From assembly GCA_030674185.1 (NCBI GenBank), contig CM060312.1, positions 61,378,578 to 61,442,577 on the forward strand: 64,000 nucleotides of DNA. Direction: 5' to 3'. The notes beneath the pieces were generated by a model. The model did not search any database. It was not told where the DNA came from and saw only the letters and a program-made list of their open reading frames with translations. How positions within the stretch are numbered: the first letter of the stretch is position 1; each line of letters starts with the position of its first letter. This document shows positions 24,624-63,149 of the stretch, piece by piece. The position numbers and the translations under genes were made by a program. The stretch comes from Monoplex corrugatus. Taxonomy: Eukaryota > Mollusca > Gastropoda > Littorinimorpha > Ranellidae.

Positions 24624-25004
24624 CACAACACAGTATAAAAGCAGAATATCTGATATGATTGAGCCATATTTCTGTAGCAACCTTTTTTTTTTCTTTTTAT
24701 CATATTGTATCAAACATAAATTTCCCCATCTGTTTCCAGAACATAAAAGCATTCTGCACCTATTTCCATATGCATCTTTTTTCCTGCATTAGTGTAAGTT
24801 TGAAAATCAACTGACAAAAAATCCTAATTTTATATGACAAAACACTAACTACATATATATTCAAGATTATGAAAGGCAAAATACAATTTCATCTTCTGCA
24901 CCACAATTCAAAATTTGGAAGTTACTTTCACAAAACACTTTCTAAGAATTTGATATTTAAAGGTGTCATAAAAGTTTTTATTTAAATAGTTATAGCTATT
25001 TCTG

Positions 25005-25515
25005 CTTAAAGACCAGCCAACTGCACACAGCCATATCAGGGCTATATCCCATCTCAAAACGTACACATTACCTAGATAGGAAAAAAAAACTGGAAAAGAA
25101 AATTAAATGCACATATCAATGCATTTCCATACATAATCCAATTCATCACTAACAGATTTAAAAACCAAACCTGAATACAAATTTAAACATACTAAGGACA
25201 TGAAACAATGTAAGAACAGATCTAAATTGTCTAAAACTGCTTCTTCACTGACACATCACATTCCCTTAGAACCAAAAATGCACTTAATTCATGTACCCAA
25301 CTATCGATCCTATGAGAAAGTATGTTAACAAATACAGGTGAATGGACCAGCAAGGCAGAAATGATAGGAGGAGAAGACAGAAAAAAGAAAGATGACAGAA
25401 AACAAAGGAGCAAGGCAGAAACAAAGAGTGATGGAAAACAGAATATTTCTAGCACAAAAGCACCCAGCATCCCCAAAGTGGGGCACAAAAAGGTTATAAA
25501 ATAAATACCTTGCAC
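25005..25515 (-). repeat. ~500-bp dispersed family copy
   Basis: From AAGACCAGCCAACTGCACAC to the region CAGCATCCCCAAAG on the plus strand. More diverged than the intronic copies. Confidence 0.7.
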
Positions 25516-25673
25516 ATGAATATACAGTATAAATATCTATATTTCACTAATCAGTTCGTCTAAACTCTCAATATAATTAAGACCAGGTAAAAATCAATCT
25601 AAGACGCAGAAAGTCACAAAAATGACCAACAAGTAAAAACACTAACATACCTGCCAGAGGTTTATCTGCAAGC

Positions 25674-25869
25674 CTAACCCTCTGACTCCCACACCCTGTC
25701 CACGAGTATCCTGCTTTGCCAATCATGCTAGCAAAGCAAAAACTTAATCCTTTGATTCCCTCACCCAATCCACCAGCTTCCTGCATGAAGCTGGTTGATA
25801 TGATGAGGGCATCGAAAGGTTAAGTTTTTTTGCAGTTGGTGAATAAGGGTACGTGAGTCTAAGGGTTAA
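25674..25869 (+). mobile_element. TTAA foldback element, copy 9
   Basis: 196 bp. The left end is CTAACCCTCTGACTCCC and the right end GTCTAAGGGTTAA. The central hairpin is CTTCCTGCATGAAG. Confidence 0.8.
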
Positions 25870-27709
25870 GTGAAAGTCTAGTTACTAGAGTTGTATAACG
25901 AGGTTAAACAAGCAATACATAATAAACATGTCACAGGCTTATCTGCAACTTACAGTGAAAGTCTCTAAAACGTACACTGACAGCAAATGTCAGTAAGTGA
26001 TACCACTTTGCAGAATGAAACTTGCTGCTCAGTGTTTCAAGGACCACTTAACTCTTATATCATAGTGAATAAATTATCTCCCTTGCAAGGATTACAACTA
26101 TAACAATAATCTTTTGGGAATCGATCAGACAATTTCTTTTTTCTTTTTTTTCATTCATGTATATGCCTGCTACAAATTCCTTGTTTTATGCATAGAAATG
26201 TCTAATGTATCGACTTGATTGTACTGATTTACTGGATCATCTGTTCACTTATTTTATGACATATACTGTCTGCTGTATATGTGTGTTGCATCTTATGCAT
26301 ATGACCGTGATATGCAGGTTTTTGTGTTTGTTGGTTTGTTCATTTGTCGTTGGTGTTTCCCCACTGTATCTGTTTGTCTTATATTGGTTTACTCATTTAA
26401 TTACGTTTGTTTTGTCTCATTGTTTACATTAATGTTTTTTCTTCATGAACAATACAAAAATGATACAAATCACACAAAATCACACATCGCATTTACAATA
26501 TAAACACACTGTATCTTGGTTTCTGGTACTGTCTTGTCCACTTTGAAAACTGTCAGATAAATTTGTAAACTAATAAAGTCAAGAAAACAGAATCTCCCAA
26601 ACACAAAATAACCATGAACAGAAGAGACAAACAAGAAAAGAAATGAAAAAGAAATGAAAAGGACAGCTGTTCTGTGATCTTTGCACACGGTGGCCCAACA
26701 CAGTAATTCCTGGTCATGATTGCCTAAGAAGAGTAAAAAGACCAGTATGCGCAACCATCGTACAGAACTTTGAAAACTGTAACACCATTTTCCCATACAC
26801 AAACATAAAATCGCAGGTTACAAAAACAATGATTTTGCTGCCACACTGCTTGAGAAGACACCCAGACAAGCTGTTGAGTCCTCACCACAACCACAGCCAC
26901 CAGTGTGACCAGAGTTATAATTTCAGTTCAATACAACTTTAGATCAGAGTTACAATTTCAGTTCAAAACAACTTTATATCAATCCTATCGTAAGTATTTA
27001 CACGTCATATTCCCCAGTAATGCCTGGTCCTTATTCTCTTCACACTAATGTTGCAGCTGGTTCTGATCCTTATACTACAGATACAATGTCATATCTATGT
27101 GATAAGCAGATAGACAAACCACCAGGCAAAAAGCCAGTGCTGCAAGGATGTAACAAGGAATGAAAACAAACTATTGAAATGAAATGCTCAAATAGTAGAG
27201 CTCAGTTGGAAACAAGCTTTCAACCCTTTCACTTGTACCGCTGTAGTCATTTCCATCTGAAAAATGCAGGGCTGGGTGCTGTTGTCTGTCTATTTCTATA
27301 ATGTTACTCTGATATAAGCATGAATTGTTGCAAGAATATTGTGCAAGAACAACACCCACACAAAAAAAAGTGAACTCTAAGAAATTCCTGGTTTAACATG
27401 TTAAACATGATTGTAGACATGGTGTGTTTATTTAACCCCTTGAGTGCCATATACATATATCTTGCACAGCTAAAACAGCACTGCACTGCACTCGCGTATG
27501 TCATACATACCGTTCTTGTCGCTCTGCTATTCACAATCCAAGGGAGACAATCGTGCTTTTCTCTGGCACGGATTGACATTTGTTGTTCCTTCCCTTTGAC
27601 CGTAACTTGACAAGAAAGCCAGCAATTGATAAAACTCGACGTAACCAGAGGTACTTGATTGAATTGTGCCGTGATCATTAGCATATCCCTCAATTGTTAT
27701 TTTTGTTTA
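25870..27709. other. non-coding stretch with one piggyBac-like terminus
   Basis: Mostly unique AT-rich DNA. TTAACCCCTTGAGTGCC at 27432 resembles a piggyBac-type end, but no partner end is clear. A ~36-bp direct repeat, TCAGAGTTAYAATTTCAGTT, lies at 26930 and 26945-26985. Confidence 0.4.
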
Positions 27710-28190
27710 AAGCCCAGCCAACTGCACTGAGCCATATCAGCGTTATAACCATTTCAAAACATACACAACACTTCAACAGGAAAAGAAAATGAATGCATAA
27801 GACCCTGGTGTTGACCACACCACCCAATTTATAACACGGGGATCTTAAAAACAAAACAAACAAAAAAAAACCTGAACACAAATTCAAACATAACTAAGGA
27901 CACTATATCATACATAAAAACAGGCCTAAATTATCAAAAACTGCTACCACATATCACATTTCCCAAGAGCCAAAAATGCACTTAATATATGTACCCAGTT
28001 ATCAATCCTAAGAGAAAGTAAGATTTTATCGCATGCAGGTGAACGGACAACAAGGCAGAAAATGATAGGAAGAAATGACAGAAAGCAAAGGAACAAAGCA
28101 GAAACAAAAAGCTGACAGAAAAGAGGAAAGTTCTAGCGCAGAAAGGTGGGGATACTATATATACTGAAACAGCCACCAGCATCCCAACCC
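27710..28190 (-). repeat. ~500-bp dispersed family copy
   Basis: From AAGCCCAGCCAACTGCACTG to AGCCACCAGCATCCC on the plus strand. Moderately diverged and outside CPT2. Confidence 0.75.
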
Positions 28191-28319
28191 CTGAAATACT
28201 GTGTTTTGAGTTAACTAGTTACACTGTTAGTAGTGAAAAATTAGTGGAATGCAATGCTTATACTTTGTATGTTTTTATCACAGTTTGTACTTTTATCCCT
28301 CTCTCTCTCTGTTTTAACA

Positions 28320-28920
28320 CATTTCTGACCATTGCTGGTTTTGGCTGTTACCAGGGACAACAGAAGAACGTAGAACTTCACCACATGAGATTCAAGGAGA
28401 AATCATTCTCTAAAATTCTTCTAACACGTTTCGATTTTCGAAATTTTGGCAAAGCAAAGTTTTTACATTGCTCAAGACATGCTTGACAATAATTTTGACA
28501 AAAAATAATTTTCAAAAGGAGTGACAGTGAAGCGTCAAATGGCAATGATGGTGATGATCATTCACTGTTTGTGAACACCATGAGAAACAACAACGAAAAC
28601 ATTCGTGGTACTAGCATGGGCCTATCCATAGGCATGGTCAAATCGAACATTCCAGTATCTTTTTCTTTAAGAAAAGACAATTGCACAAGATATCAAGCAA
28701 CCATTTTGATACAATTTCACAAAGTTTTAAGTAAATCTATTGACAAACATGCATGTAAAAGGGTTTCATGTGACACAACCTGTACCACTGACTGCAAGTC
28801 TAAACATGTTTGGCCCAGGGAAAACAAACTCAGTAGTACTGTGTGGTCAGAAATATGTTCAGCTTTGCAAGTTGGTCGTTTCCACCATGATAATTGTTTT
28901 CATTTATGAGAAAATCATGA
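28320..28920 (+). repeat. member 1 of an unidentified repeat with coding-like remnant
   Basis: Collinear with 33770-34460. Shared blocks include GGGACAACAG, GGCAAAGCAAAGTTTT, GATGATCATTCACTGTT and GTGAACACCATGAGAAAC. A 112-codon open frame at 28571-28909 covers the shared part and is Cys/Lys/Ser-rich with no family I recognise. An acidic SDSEASNGNDGDDH stretch recalls transposase N-termini such as piggyBac, but this is only a resemblance. Confidence 0.55.
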
Positions 28921-28942
28921 ATACTTAAAATTACTAAGTCTA

Positions 28943-29712
28943 ACATTCCTTTTCTATGGAAATAGTTCAATGTTCCTATATTCCTTTTCTATGGAAATAG
29001 TTCAATGTTCCTATATTCCTTTTCTATGGAAATAGTTCAATGTTCCTATATTCCTTTTCTATGGAAATAGTTCAATGTTCCTATATTCCTTTTATGTGGA
29101 AATAGTTCCATGTTCCTACAATCCTTTTATAAGGAAATAGTTCAATGTTCCCACATTCCTTTTATAAGGAAATAGTTTAATGTTCCAACATTCCTTTTAT
29201 AAGGAAACAGTTCAATGTTCCCACATTCCTTTTATAAGGAAATAGTTTAATGTTCCAACATTCCTTTTATAAGGAAACAGTTCAATGTTCCTACATTCCT
29301 TTTATAAGGAAATAGTTTAATGTTCCAACATTCCTTTTATAACGAAGCAGTTCAATGTTCCCACATTCCTTTTGTAAGGAAATAGTTTAATGTTCCAACA
29401 TTCCTTTTATAAGGAAATAGTTCAATGTTCCCACATTCCTTTTGTAAGGAAATAGTTCAATGTTCCCACATTCCTTTTGTAAGGAAATAGTTTAATGTTC
29501 CAACATTCCTTTTATAAGGAAACAGTTCAATGTTCCTACATTCCTTTTGTAAGGAAATAGTTTAATGTTCCAACATTCCTTTTATAAGGAAATAGTTCAA
29601 TGTTCCCACATTCCTTTTATAAGGAAATAGTTTAATGTTCCAACATTCCTTTTAAAAGGAAATAGTTCAATGTTCCTAAATTCCTTTTATATGGAAATAA
29701 TCTAATGTTCCT
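28943..29712. repeat. 35-bp minisatellite with a palindrome in each unit, about 22 units
   Basis: The unit is ATTCCTTTTATAAGGAAATA then GTTCAATGTTCCTAC. Each unit holds TTCCTTTTATAAGGAA, a near-perfect hairpin or palindrome. The left units carry the variant TTCTATGGAA. Confidence 0.95.
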
Positions 29713-30122
29713 GAGAAGTTCCATGAAGATGTTATAAAAAAAAATACTGGGAGATCATAACACTTCACTGACACTATTTATAAACACATGCTAGCGTACA
29801 CATATGGTGCTGTCTTTCAGAACAAAAAAGATGACACAGCTCTCAAAAGGTTAAGAATGACACAATACTTTAATAACATGCTCTACCATGACTCACAAGT
29901 GCTGAATAATCTACAGATATAAGCTATTCCTGCTTCATAAAAATATATATCTGAAGTATCTGTGCTGCAATGAGCAATACTTGATTGGTCATATCTAAAT
30001 CTGACTACCAAAAAAAAAAACATAACAAAATAAAACAAAAAAAAGTTGTATCAACTGGAGTGTGCATGAGTGAGTAAAATATGACAGTAAAACAGAAATG
30101 TTCAGTCTAGGGTCTGTGAGCA

Positions 30123-57805
<27,683 letters not shown>

Positions 57806-57921
57806 CTGAAAACAAAAGTCTTTGTTAAAATGTAATGTGCAATACTAAAAGAAAACAGATATAAGAAATGTGGCTGTTTTCTGTTTATTCCAAATGAAAT
57901 ATCATTTTATTCTATCATAAC

Positions 57922-57975
<54 letters not shown>

Positions 57976-57981
57976 TGTGTC

Positions 57982-58063
<82 letters not shown>

Positions 58064-58082
58064 GTTGTGTGTGTGGTGTGTC
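57922..58082. repeat. (GT)n microsatellite
   Basis: GT tract about 120 bp upstream of the CPT2 44-nt exon. Confidence 0.97.
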
Positions 58083-58089
58083 GGCACAG

Positions 58090-58260
58090 TTTTTACAATG
58101 CGAGGATGATGATCATGTCAATGAGAATGATTATCATGGTGCTACAGAGTTCCATCTAGGATTGAGACTGTGTAACTGGGCTGTACTCTAGCTTACTATC
58201 ATAATATATATCCTGGCGTCAACCAGGCCCAAGAATACAGACACCTGTAGTGCATCAGTG
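58090..58260. repeat. dispersed repeat pair, member 2
   Basis: Collinear with 13110-13300: TATCATGGTGCTACAGAG, GATTGAGACTGTGTAACTGG and GTCAACCAGGCCCAAGAA. Confidence 0.6.
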
Positions 58261-58439
58261 GTGTAGCTTGTTTCACTAGTCTTTCAAAGATCCATTACTT
58301 AATATTTTGCATGCATATATATACACTTGAAAAACAGGTCTGGACATATGTTGGCCTGTGAGATTGGAAAATATTCTACATTCTTTACCCACCAGGCAAA
58401 AAGTACCTAGCCAGGATCAAACCTAGACCTTCTGACTTG

Positions 58440-58509
58440 AAAACACACACACACACAAACACAGAGTAACACACACACACACACATACACACAGTGCGCA
58501 CAAGCACAT

Positions 58510-58544
<35 letters not shown>

Positions 58545-58610
58545 AAAACACACATATGACATATATACACACATACAAACACAGCAATATTACACACACA
58601 TACACAAAAA
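58440..58610. repeat. (CA)n microsatellite
   Basis: Imperfect CA tract. Confidence 0.93.
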
Positions 58611-58734
58611 CGTAACAACACTTGCACAGTGTCTTGAAAGTGGGCCACAACAAACAAGAGAACAATGTCACCATTTACAGTAGAATGTTGTCAATCAGTC
58701 TGTTTGGAGTTTGAAGTTCATCTCTTTTGCGGGC

Positions 58735-58810
58735 AATTAGCCCATTGTTAGAGCGCCATGTTCATAATGTAAGGGGTGGCGGTTCAACTCCCAAGCAGGC
58801 CAAGCGGGGA
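58735..58810 (+). repeat. extra tRNA-like head upstream of an S1 SINE
   Basis: GGGCAATTAGCCCATTGTTAG, then a B-box-like GCGGTTCAACTCC. It resembles a tRNA-derived SINE head and lies about 40 bp before the next head at 58845, giving a dimer-like arrangement. It does not fold as an intact tRNA gene by inspection. Confidence 0.45.
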
Positions 58811-58844
58811 GGATATGTGTGTCTTTTATTGTTTCCTCATTAGC

Positions 58845-59200
58845 TGAGTCAATTGGAGTGCACACGCTGATAATGCAGGGGTCGCGAGTTCAACACTCAG
58901 CCAGGCCACAGGAGTTTTGGGCAGGCTGACTCGCTCTTGTATTATACAGTCATGGACACAAGATCTGATATCTCAAATCCAATCCCAGCCTGCAACATAA
59001 AACCCCTGACTGCTGCCTATCTAAATGTTTCCATCATTCTGGTGGATCACCTTTGTGTTTCATAGGTCTTTTCACCCATATCCACTGCCCATTTCAAGAC
59101 AATGCCAGCACATAGGGATTTGTGCAGGCTCGAGGAGTCCGCCAGATCACAGACGGCACTGAGTAGCACGCATACACAATTGTCCAAGAATGATGAATGA
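58845..59200 (+). mobile_element. tRNA-headed SINE, body family S1
   Basis: A tRNA-like head (GCTGAGTCAATTGGAGTGC, GGTCGCGAGTTCAACAC) is followed by the S1 body (GCCTGCAACATAAAACCCC, CCCATTTCAAGACAATGCC, GTGCAGGCTCGAGGAGTC). It ends where the interrupted TTAA element begins. Confidence 0.65.
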
Positions 59201-59204
59201 CTGT

Positions 59205-59306
59205 TTAACCCTTTGACTCCCGTACCCTGTCCACCAGTATACTGCATTGTCAACCATGATAGCAAAGTAAAAACTCAACCATTTGACTCCCTCACACTAC
59301 CCATTC
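59205..59306 (+). mobile_element. left half of an interrupted TTAA foldback element
   Basis: It begins TTAACCCTTTGACTCCC and carries arm A (TGCATTGTCAACCATGATAG). It stops abruptly in the central stem (CTCACACTACCCAT), where LINE sequence begins. The right half resumes near 60330. Confidence 0.8.
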
Positions 59307-60327
59307 CAAATAAGAACTGGAATGGCAAAGCAAAACATGGTCCAAATCAACAACATCTAGAAAGACAGAGACATCCCAAATGGCTGCGAAGCCTGGACTG
59401 AGAAAAACTGGTTTAGAAGAATTGAGGCAGCAGAGATGTGGTTTTATCGGAGACTACTACTGTACTAGTACTACAAATGCCTATCAATTAACATAGGAAG
59501 AGAGTTCTTGAATGTTATATAGAACCAATACTGTTGTATGGATGCGAGGTAAGGACAGTCAACAAACAAAACCAGAACAAGATTGAGGCAGCCAAGATGT
59601 GGTTTCTAAGAAGAATGTTGAGAGTTCCATGGACATTGGACAGTAAAGAAAACAAATGAGACAGTCTTGATGGAGGCAGACACAAGTAGATCACTCACAA
59701 GGAAGATTAGGAAAAGACAGGCAACATTTATAGGCCATTTTATGAGGAATGGGGATTTGGAGTACTTGGTCACAACGGGAAAACTGGAGGAAAAGAGAGC
59801 ACCAGGTAGACCCAGGGAGAAAATGCTGGACGGACTTGCAGAGTGGTTGGGGACGAGGGGGGTGGGAGAGATGCTGGGGGCAACGAGAGATAGAGACAGA
59901 TGGAAGTCCATGATAGCCAAAGCCATGCAGCAGGGCACCTGATGATGATGACTAGTACTACGTGTCATATGGACAGATAGAAGAACTAATGAAAGTGTCC
60001 TGGAAGAACATGATACCACCAGAAAACTACTGGCAGACATCAACAAAGGAGACTAAAATACACTGGCCATGCGTCACACAACAAGAACACAGACTTCATG
60101 GCAACCATCTTTGAAGGAAAAACAGTGGCAAAAAGGAAGAAAGGCAGACCTCCAATCTCATACATCGAGAACATGACCAACATCAGTGGCCTAAATAGTA
60201 AATATTCAAGAATATATGTCCACAAAAGTCAAGACAGAGTGGCCTGGAGGGAGATGGTGGTGTCCAGGTGTGCAGCAGCCAACACCGATCCTGGTGATGC
60301 CGACACGTGAAGTGAGGTAAGACACAA
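59307..60327 (+). mobile_element. LINE fragment (family ending in CAAANTDPGDAD), interrupted
   Basis: The first part (to about 59475) reads CEAWTEKNWFRRIEAAEMWF. The second part (from 59951) reads TDRRTNESVLEEHD, then KNTDFMATIFEGK, KRKKGRPPISYIENMT and CAAANTDPGDADT. These are C-terminal RT-ORF motifs of RTE-like elements. The two parts are split by another LINE at 59476-59950. The second part is open for about 70 codons. Confidence 0.75.
59476..59950 (+). mobile_element. LINE fragment (RKRQATFIGHFMR family) with TSD and (GAT)n tail
   Basis: Frames read LYGCEVRTVNKQNQNKIEAA, KMWFLRRMLRVPW, then KIRKRQATFIGHFMRNGDLE and EKRAPGRPREKMLDG, ending at GATGATGATG. The direct repeat ACTAGTACTAC lies on both sides (about 59464-59475 and 59951-59961), an 11-bp target-site duplication within the host LINE. 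Confidence 0.8.
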
Positions 60328-60329
60328 CT

Positions 60330-60424
60330 CACCAGTGTCCTGCAGGAAACTGGTGGGTAGGGTGAGGCAGTCAGAGGGATACGTGTTTGCAGTTGATGTA
60401 CAGAGTGCAGGAGTCAAAGGGTTT
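60330..60424 (+). mobile_element. right half of the interrupted TTAA foldback element
   Basis: It resumes at CCAGTGTCCTGCAGGAAACT in the centre and runs to GGAGTCAAAGGGTTTA, completing the element begun at 59205. Confidence 0.8.
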
Positions 60425-60756
60425 ATACACTCCAAACTCAACTAAACTCTAGAAGGAGTTATCGTACTTGGACAATTTCATATGTGCTGCACTCATATCT
60501 CCCTGAGCCTACACAAAACTCCATGCATTAGCAAGGTCTTGAACTGGGGAGAGATGGAGAGAGAATTGTGATAACACTAAGCTGACACAAACCAAAATGA
60601 TGAAAACATTATGATGGGCAGTAAACAGACCAGTTTAAATACTACACGCTGGGACTGAACTTGACATCTATTGTTCTCAGAGCTTGAGTTCATGGCTCTA
60701 TCAAAACAATGTGTGTCTAAATACTCTAATATGTCAGTGTGCACACCATGCATGCA

Positions 60757-60833
<77 letters not shown>

Positions 60834-60925
60834 GCATGTGGTATGTCAGTATGTCACTATTGTCAGTGTGCACACCATGCATGCATGCATGTGTGTGTGT
60901 GTGTGTGTGTGTATGCATGCATGTG
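60757..60925. repeat. (GT)n microsatellite with duplicated flank
   Basis: Two GT tracts, each preceded by TGTCAGTGTGCACACCATGC and ATGCATG. Confidence 0.95.
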
Positions 60926-61237
60926 TGCATGTACGCATGTGGTGTGTACATTGCGTCTGTGTTCATTTGTTATGTCTTTTTCATCTATTCATGGGTTTAT
61001 ATGCAGACTTAAGGCATGTGCCATGATCACCATACACATGGCACCTGTGACGTTAGTGTATACATGGAATTCACTCCAAGCGTGAAGATGTCATCTTGAG
61101 AAGCTGAAACTGATCTATTCACTTACATGCTCTTAGTGTGTGTGAATGTGTGAGTGGATTTGTGTGTGATGTGTGTGTGAACACATGTGAGTGAGTGTGT
61201 ATGTATTATTTTGTGTTCAGTTTGAAATATACCTTGT

Positions 61238-61620
61238 TGTCCTCAGCTTAGCTGGCTAGAGCACCATGCTGATGACGATGGAGTCATGGGTTCAAACCTT
61301 GACTTGGCCACATTTTCACTGGCTGATTGTTTATGATAAAGCCATGCACTCAAGCTGATGCTTCAAGTTCAATCTCACCAACATAAAAACTGGCCTGTTT
61401 GCTGCCCACCTTAATCATGCTTCAATCATTCTCTTGGTGTCATCTTCCTGTTTCCTACCTTCCCTCTCCTCACCATTTCAAGATCCTGACAGCACATGGA
61501 GTATTGTGCAGGCTCAAGGAGTCAGCCTGGTCATTACTGACAGGGTTGGGTACTGCGCTTACAGAACTGCCAGGGTACAATGAATCTCTCTTGAACAATT
61601 TCAAACTCCAAACTGTGTGT
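61238..61620 (+). mobile_element. tRNA-headed SINE, body family S1
   Basis: The head has a tRNA-like A box (TTAGCTGGCTAGAGC) and B box (GGGTTCAAACC), then CTTGGCCAC. The body shares CATAAAAACTGGC, GCTGCCCACCTTAAT, CACCATTTCAAGATCCTG and GTGCAGGCTCAAGGAGTC with copies at 58845-59200 and 51685-52045. Confidence 0.7.
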
Positions 61621-61685
61621 GTATGTCATTGTCAATGTATTATATGCAGCCAACTTGCAGAAAATTTGCATGGAACTGGCAAAAC

Positions 61686-61689
<4 letters not shown>

Positions 61690-61753
<64 letters not shown>
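61690..61753. repeat. (GA)n microsatellite
   Basis: About 32 pure GA units. Confidence 0.97.
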
Positions 61754-61755
<2 letters not shown>

Positions 61756-61957
61756 ACAATTGCTATGCATCCTCCTATGCACACTGACATATTAAGTCAC
61801 TTACTGAGTCGTGAGTGACAACTAGGCCAATCTACAGTTTATATTAATCGTAACCCAGGTACCGAAGACGCCAACAAAATGGTCCAAGTAGGCTAGTCTT
61901 AACAATAAAATACACTACGTGTAACTAGCACAACCCCAAACTCTCAAATGAACATAC

Positions 61958-61998
61958 GATCGGGTTTCTCCGCGAACAGACTGCAAACCCAAAGCCTC
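61958..61998 (-). CDS. candidate CPT2 upstream exon (41 nt, presequence or 5' UTR)
   Basis: The stretch is bounded by a CACCTTTTCAG acceptor and an ATC|GTATGT donor. Read to join the 44-nt exon in phase 0, it encodes GFGFAVCSRRNPI, basic with no acidic residues, as a mitochondrial presequence would be. There is no homology support and the previous in-frame codons hit a stop without an ATG, so another exon would have to supply the start. It could be chance. Confidence 0.25.
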
Positions 61999-62285
61999 CT
62001 GAAAAGGTGAAGGTTAGGCGTAGATGCTACGGTTAGTATTTGGGTCAGATGTTGTCGAAAGTCGTGAAGTACGGCAGCGTATTCATGCGAGAAATTGGCT
62101 AGAGCGAGAAAGACCTACGCTGCACTATTCTATTGTGATTACCGGCATACATAGGCATTGAATGATTGATTGATTTATGATTAGGCTAGATTAGTAGATA
62201 CACAAAACCAACCCGCAAACACGCATTCAGGGCAGATGCACTTCCTTCCAATTTCCCAAGATGAAGCATTTTGTTTAAGAGCAGA

Positions 62286-62552
62286 TCACTTGAGAACTAA
62301 ATCTCTAATAGGACTGTCTTCCTTAGAATCACACGTCTGTACGGGAATCGTTTTGGTTTGCAATGGACTTTGACCGGCAATCAAACCAGTCGTAGCAGAC
62401 AGCAAGCCACAACAAACCGAGAAAAATGAGAGAGTAGTCTCCCGTAACACAGTTAAAATTTCCATTCTCCTCTGACTACCTCTGGTTTTTACGTTCCAGC
62501 TATTGCTTTTGTCAACAGTTTTTGCTTTTGAATTGACATCATTTATTATCAC
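62286..62552 (-). other. ORF near the probable CPT2 5' end, possible start-containing exon
   Basis: An 88-codon open frame with ATG codons at 62552 and about 62465 lies in low-repeat DNA upstream of the known CPT2 exons. The inner ATG gives MEILTVLRETTLSFFSVCC, a hydrophobic, weakly basic N-terminus. A phase-1 GT after Ile-Ala could join the 41-nt candidate exon at 61958-61998. The donor is weak and no homologue is recognised. It could equally be a chance ORF. Confidence 0.2.
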
Positions 62553-63149
62553 TGTTAACGTCGTTGATCATATATCAATGTCAGTGCCATGTCTTCATCG
62601 TGCGATAGAGTGAAGGCACAGTTACTTTCATTTCAAGGATTAATGTTGAGTTTACTTTCATTTCAAGAGGTTAATGTTGAGTTATCTCCCTTCAACTGTT
62701 GACCGCGTTAAATGTAAACATAATGAACAACTCTTGTTTTATTTCAAGAGTTAGATTCGACTGGCTAGACAGACCTGCTCAGGCAAGACTAAAACATAAT
62801 TTCTTGAAAGACCTCGTTTCACGTTGGTTTCCAGTAGTCTCTTTTCTCTTCTCCCTTAATTTCATAAAAAGTCATTGGAGCACCGCACTAAGGAAATGTT
62901 CATCAGATTCCTCCAGCTCTTTTGGTTGTGTGCCAAAACTTGAGTCTCTGCAAATGGTTTCCCTGTCCAGTCCAGTCAGGGCTAAGGTTTTTTGTAATGC
63001 TAAAGTTAAACAGGAAATGTAGATGACCTAGCTAGTTGGACCTCATGGCCTTAGACACGAAATGAAAGGAGAGAGAAACTTGTTGAGTTGGCATAAGTAT
63101 ATGAATTCATAATACGCTAGACGTGGTTTGAGCACGCTGACAGAAGAAA

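Larger units (their letters stand above)
61830..63140. other. low-repeat region, probable CPT2 5' flank
   Basis: Less repetitive and more CpG-containing than its surroundings (for example ATACGATCGGGTTTCTCCGC). A TTTACTTTCATTTCAAG segment is duplicated at 62620-62680, and AAGGGAGATAACTC appears on the minus strand near 62690, a motif I associate with molluscan gene flanks. No TATA box or start site can be fixed. A 107-codon plus-strand ORF (62699-63022) has no recognised relatives. Confidence 0.35.

Noticed and set aside
27432..27700. Possible further piggyBac-type element starting TTAACCCCTTGAGTGCC
   Set aside because: No matching right end with TTAA could be found, so it is only mentioned in the stretch annotation.
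58738..58805. Possible functional tRNA gene
   Set aside because: It has A- and B-box-like words, but I see no clean acceptor or anticodon stems and it continues into SINE-like sequence.
62699..63022. 107-codon plus-strand ORF near the CPT2 5' flank
   Set aside because: No homology, splice or start context supports it; it is kept only as a remark in the flank annotation.
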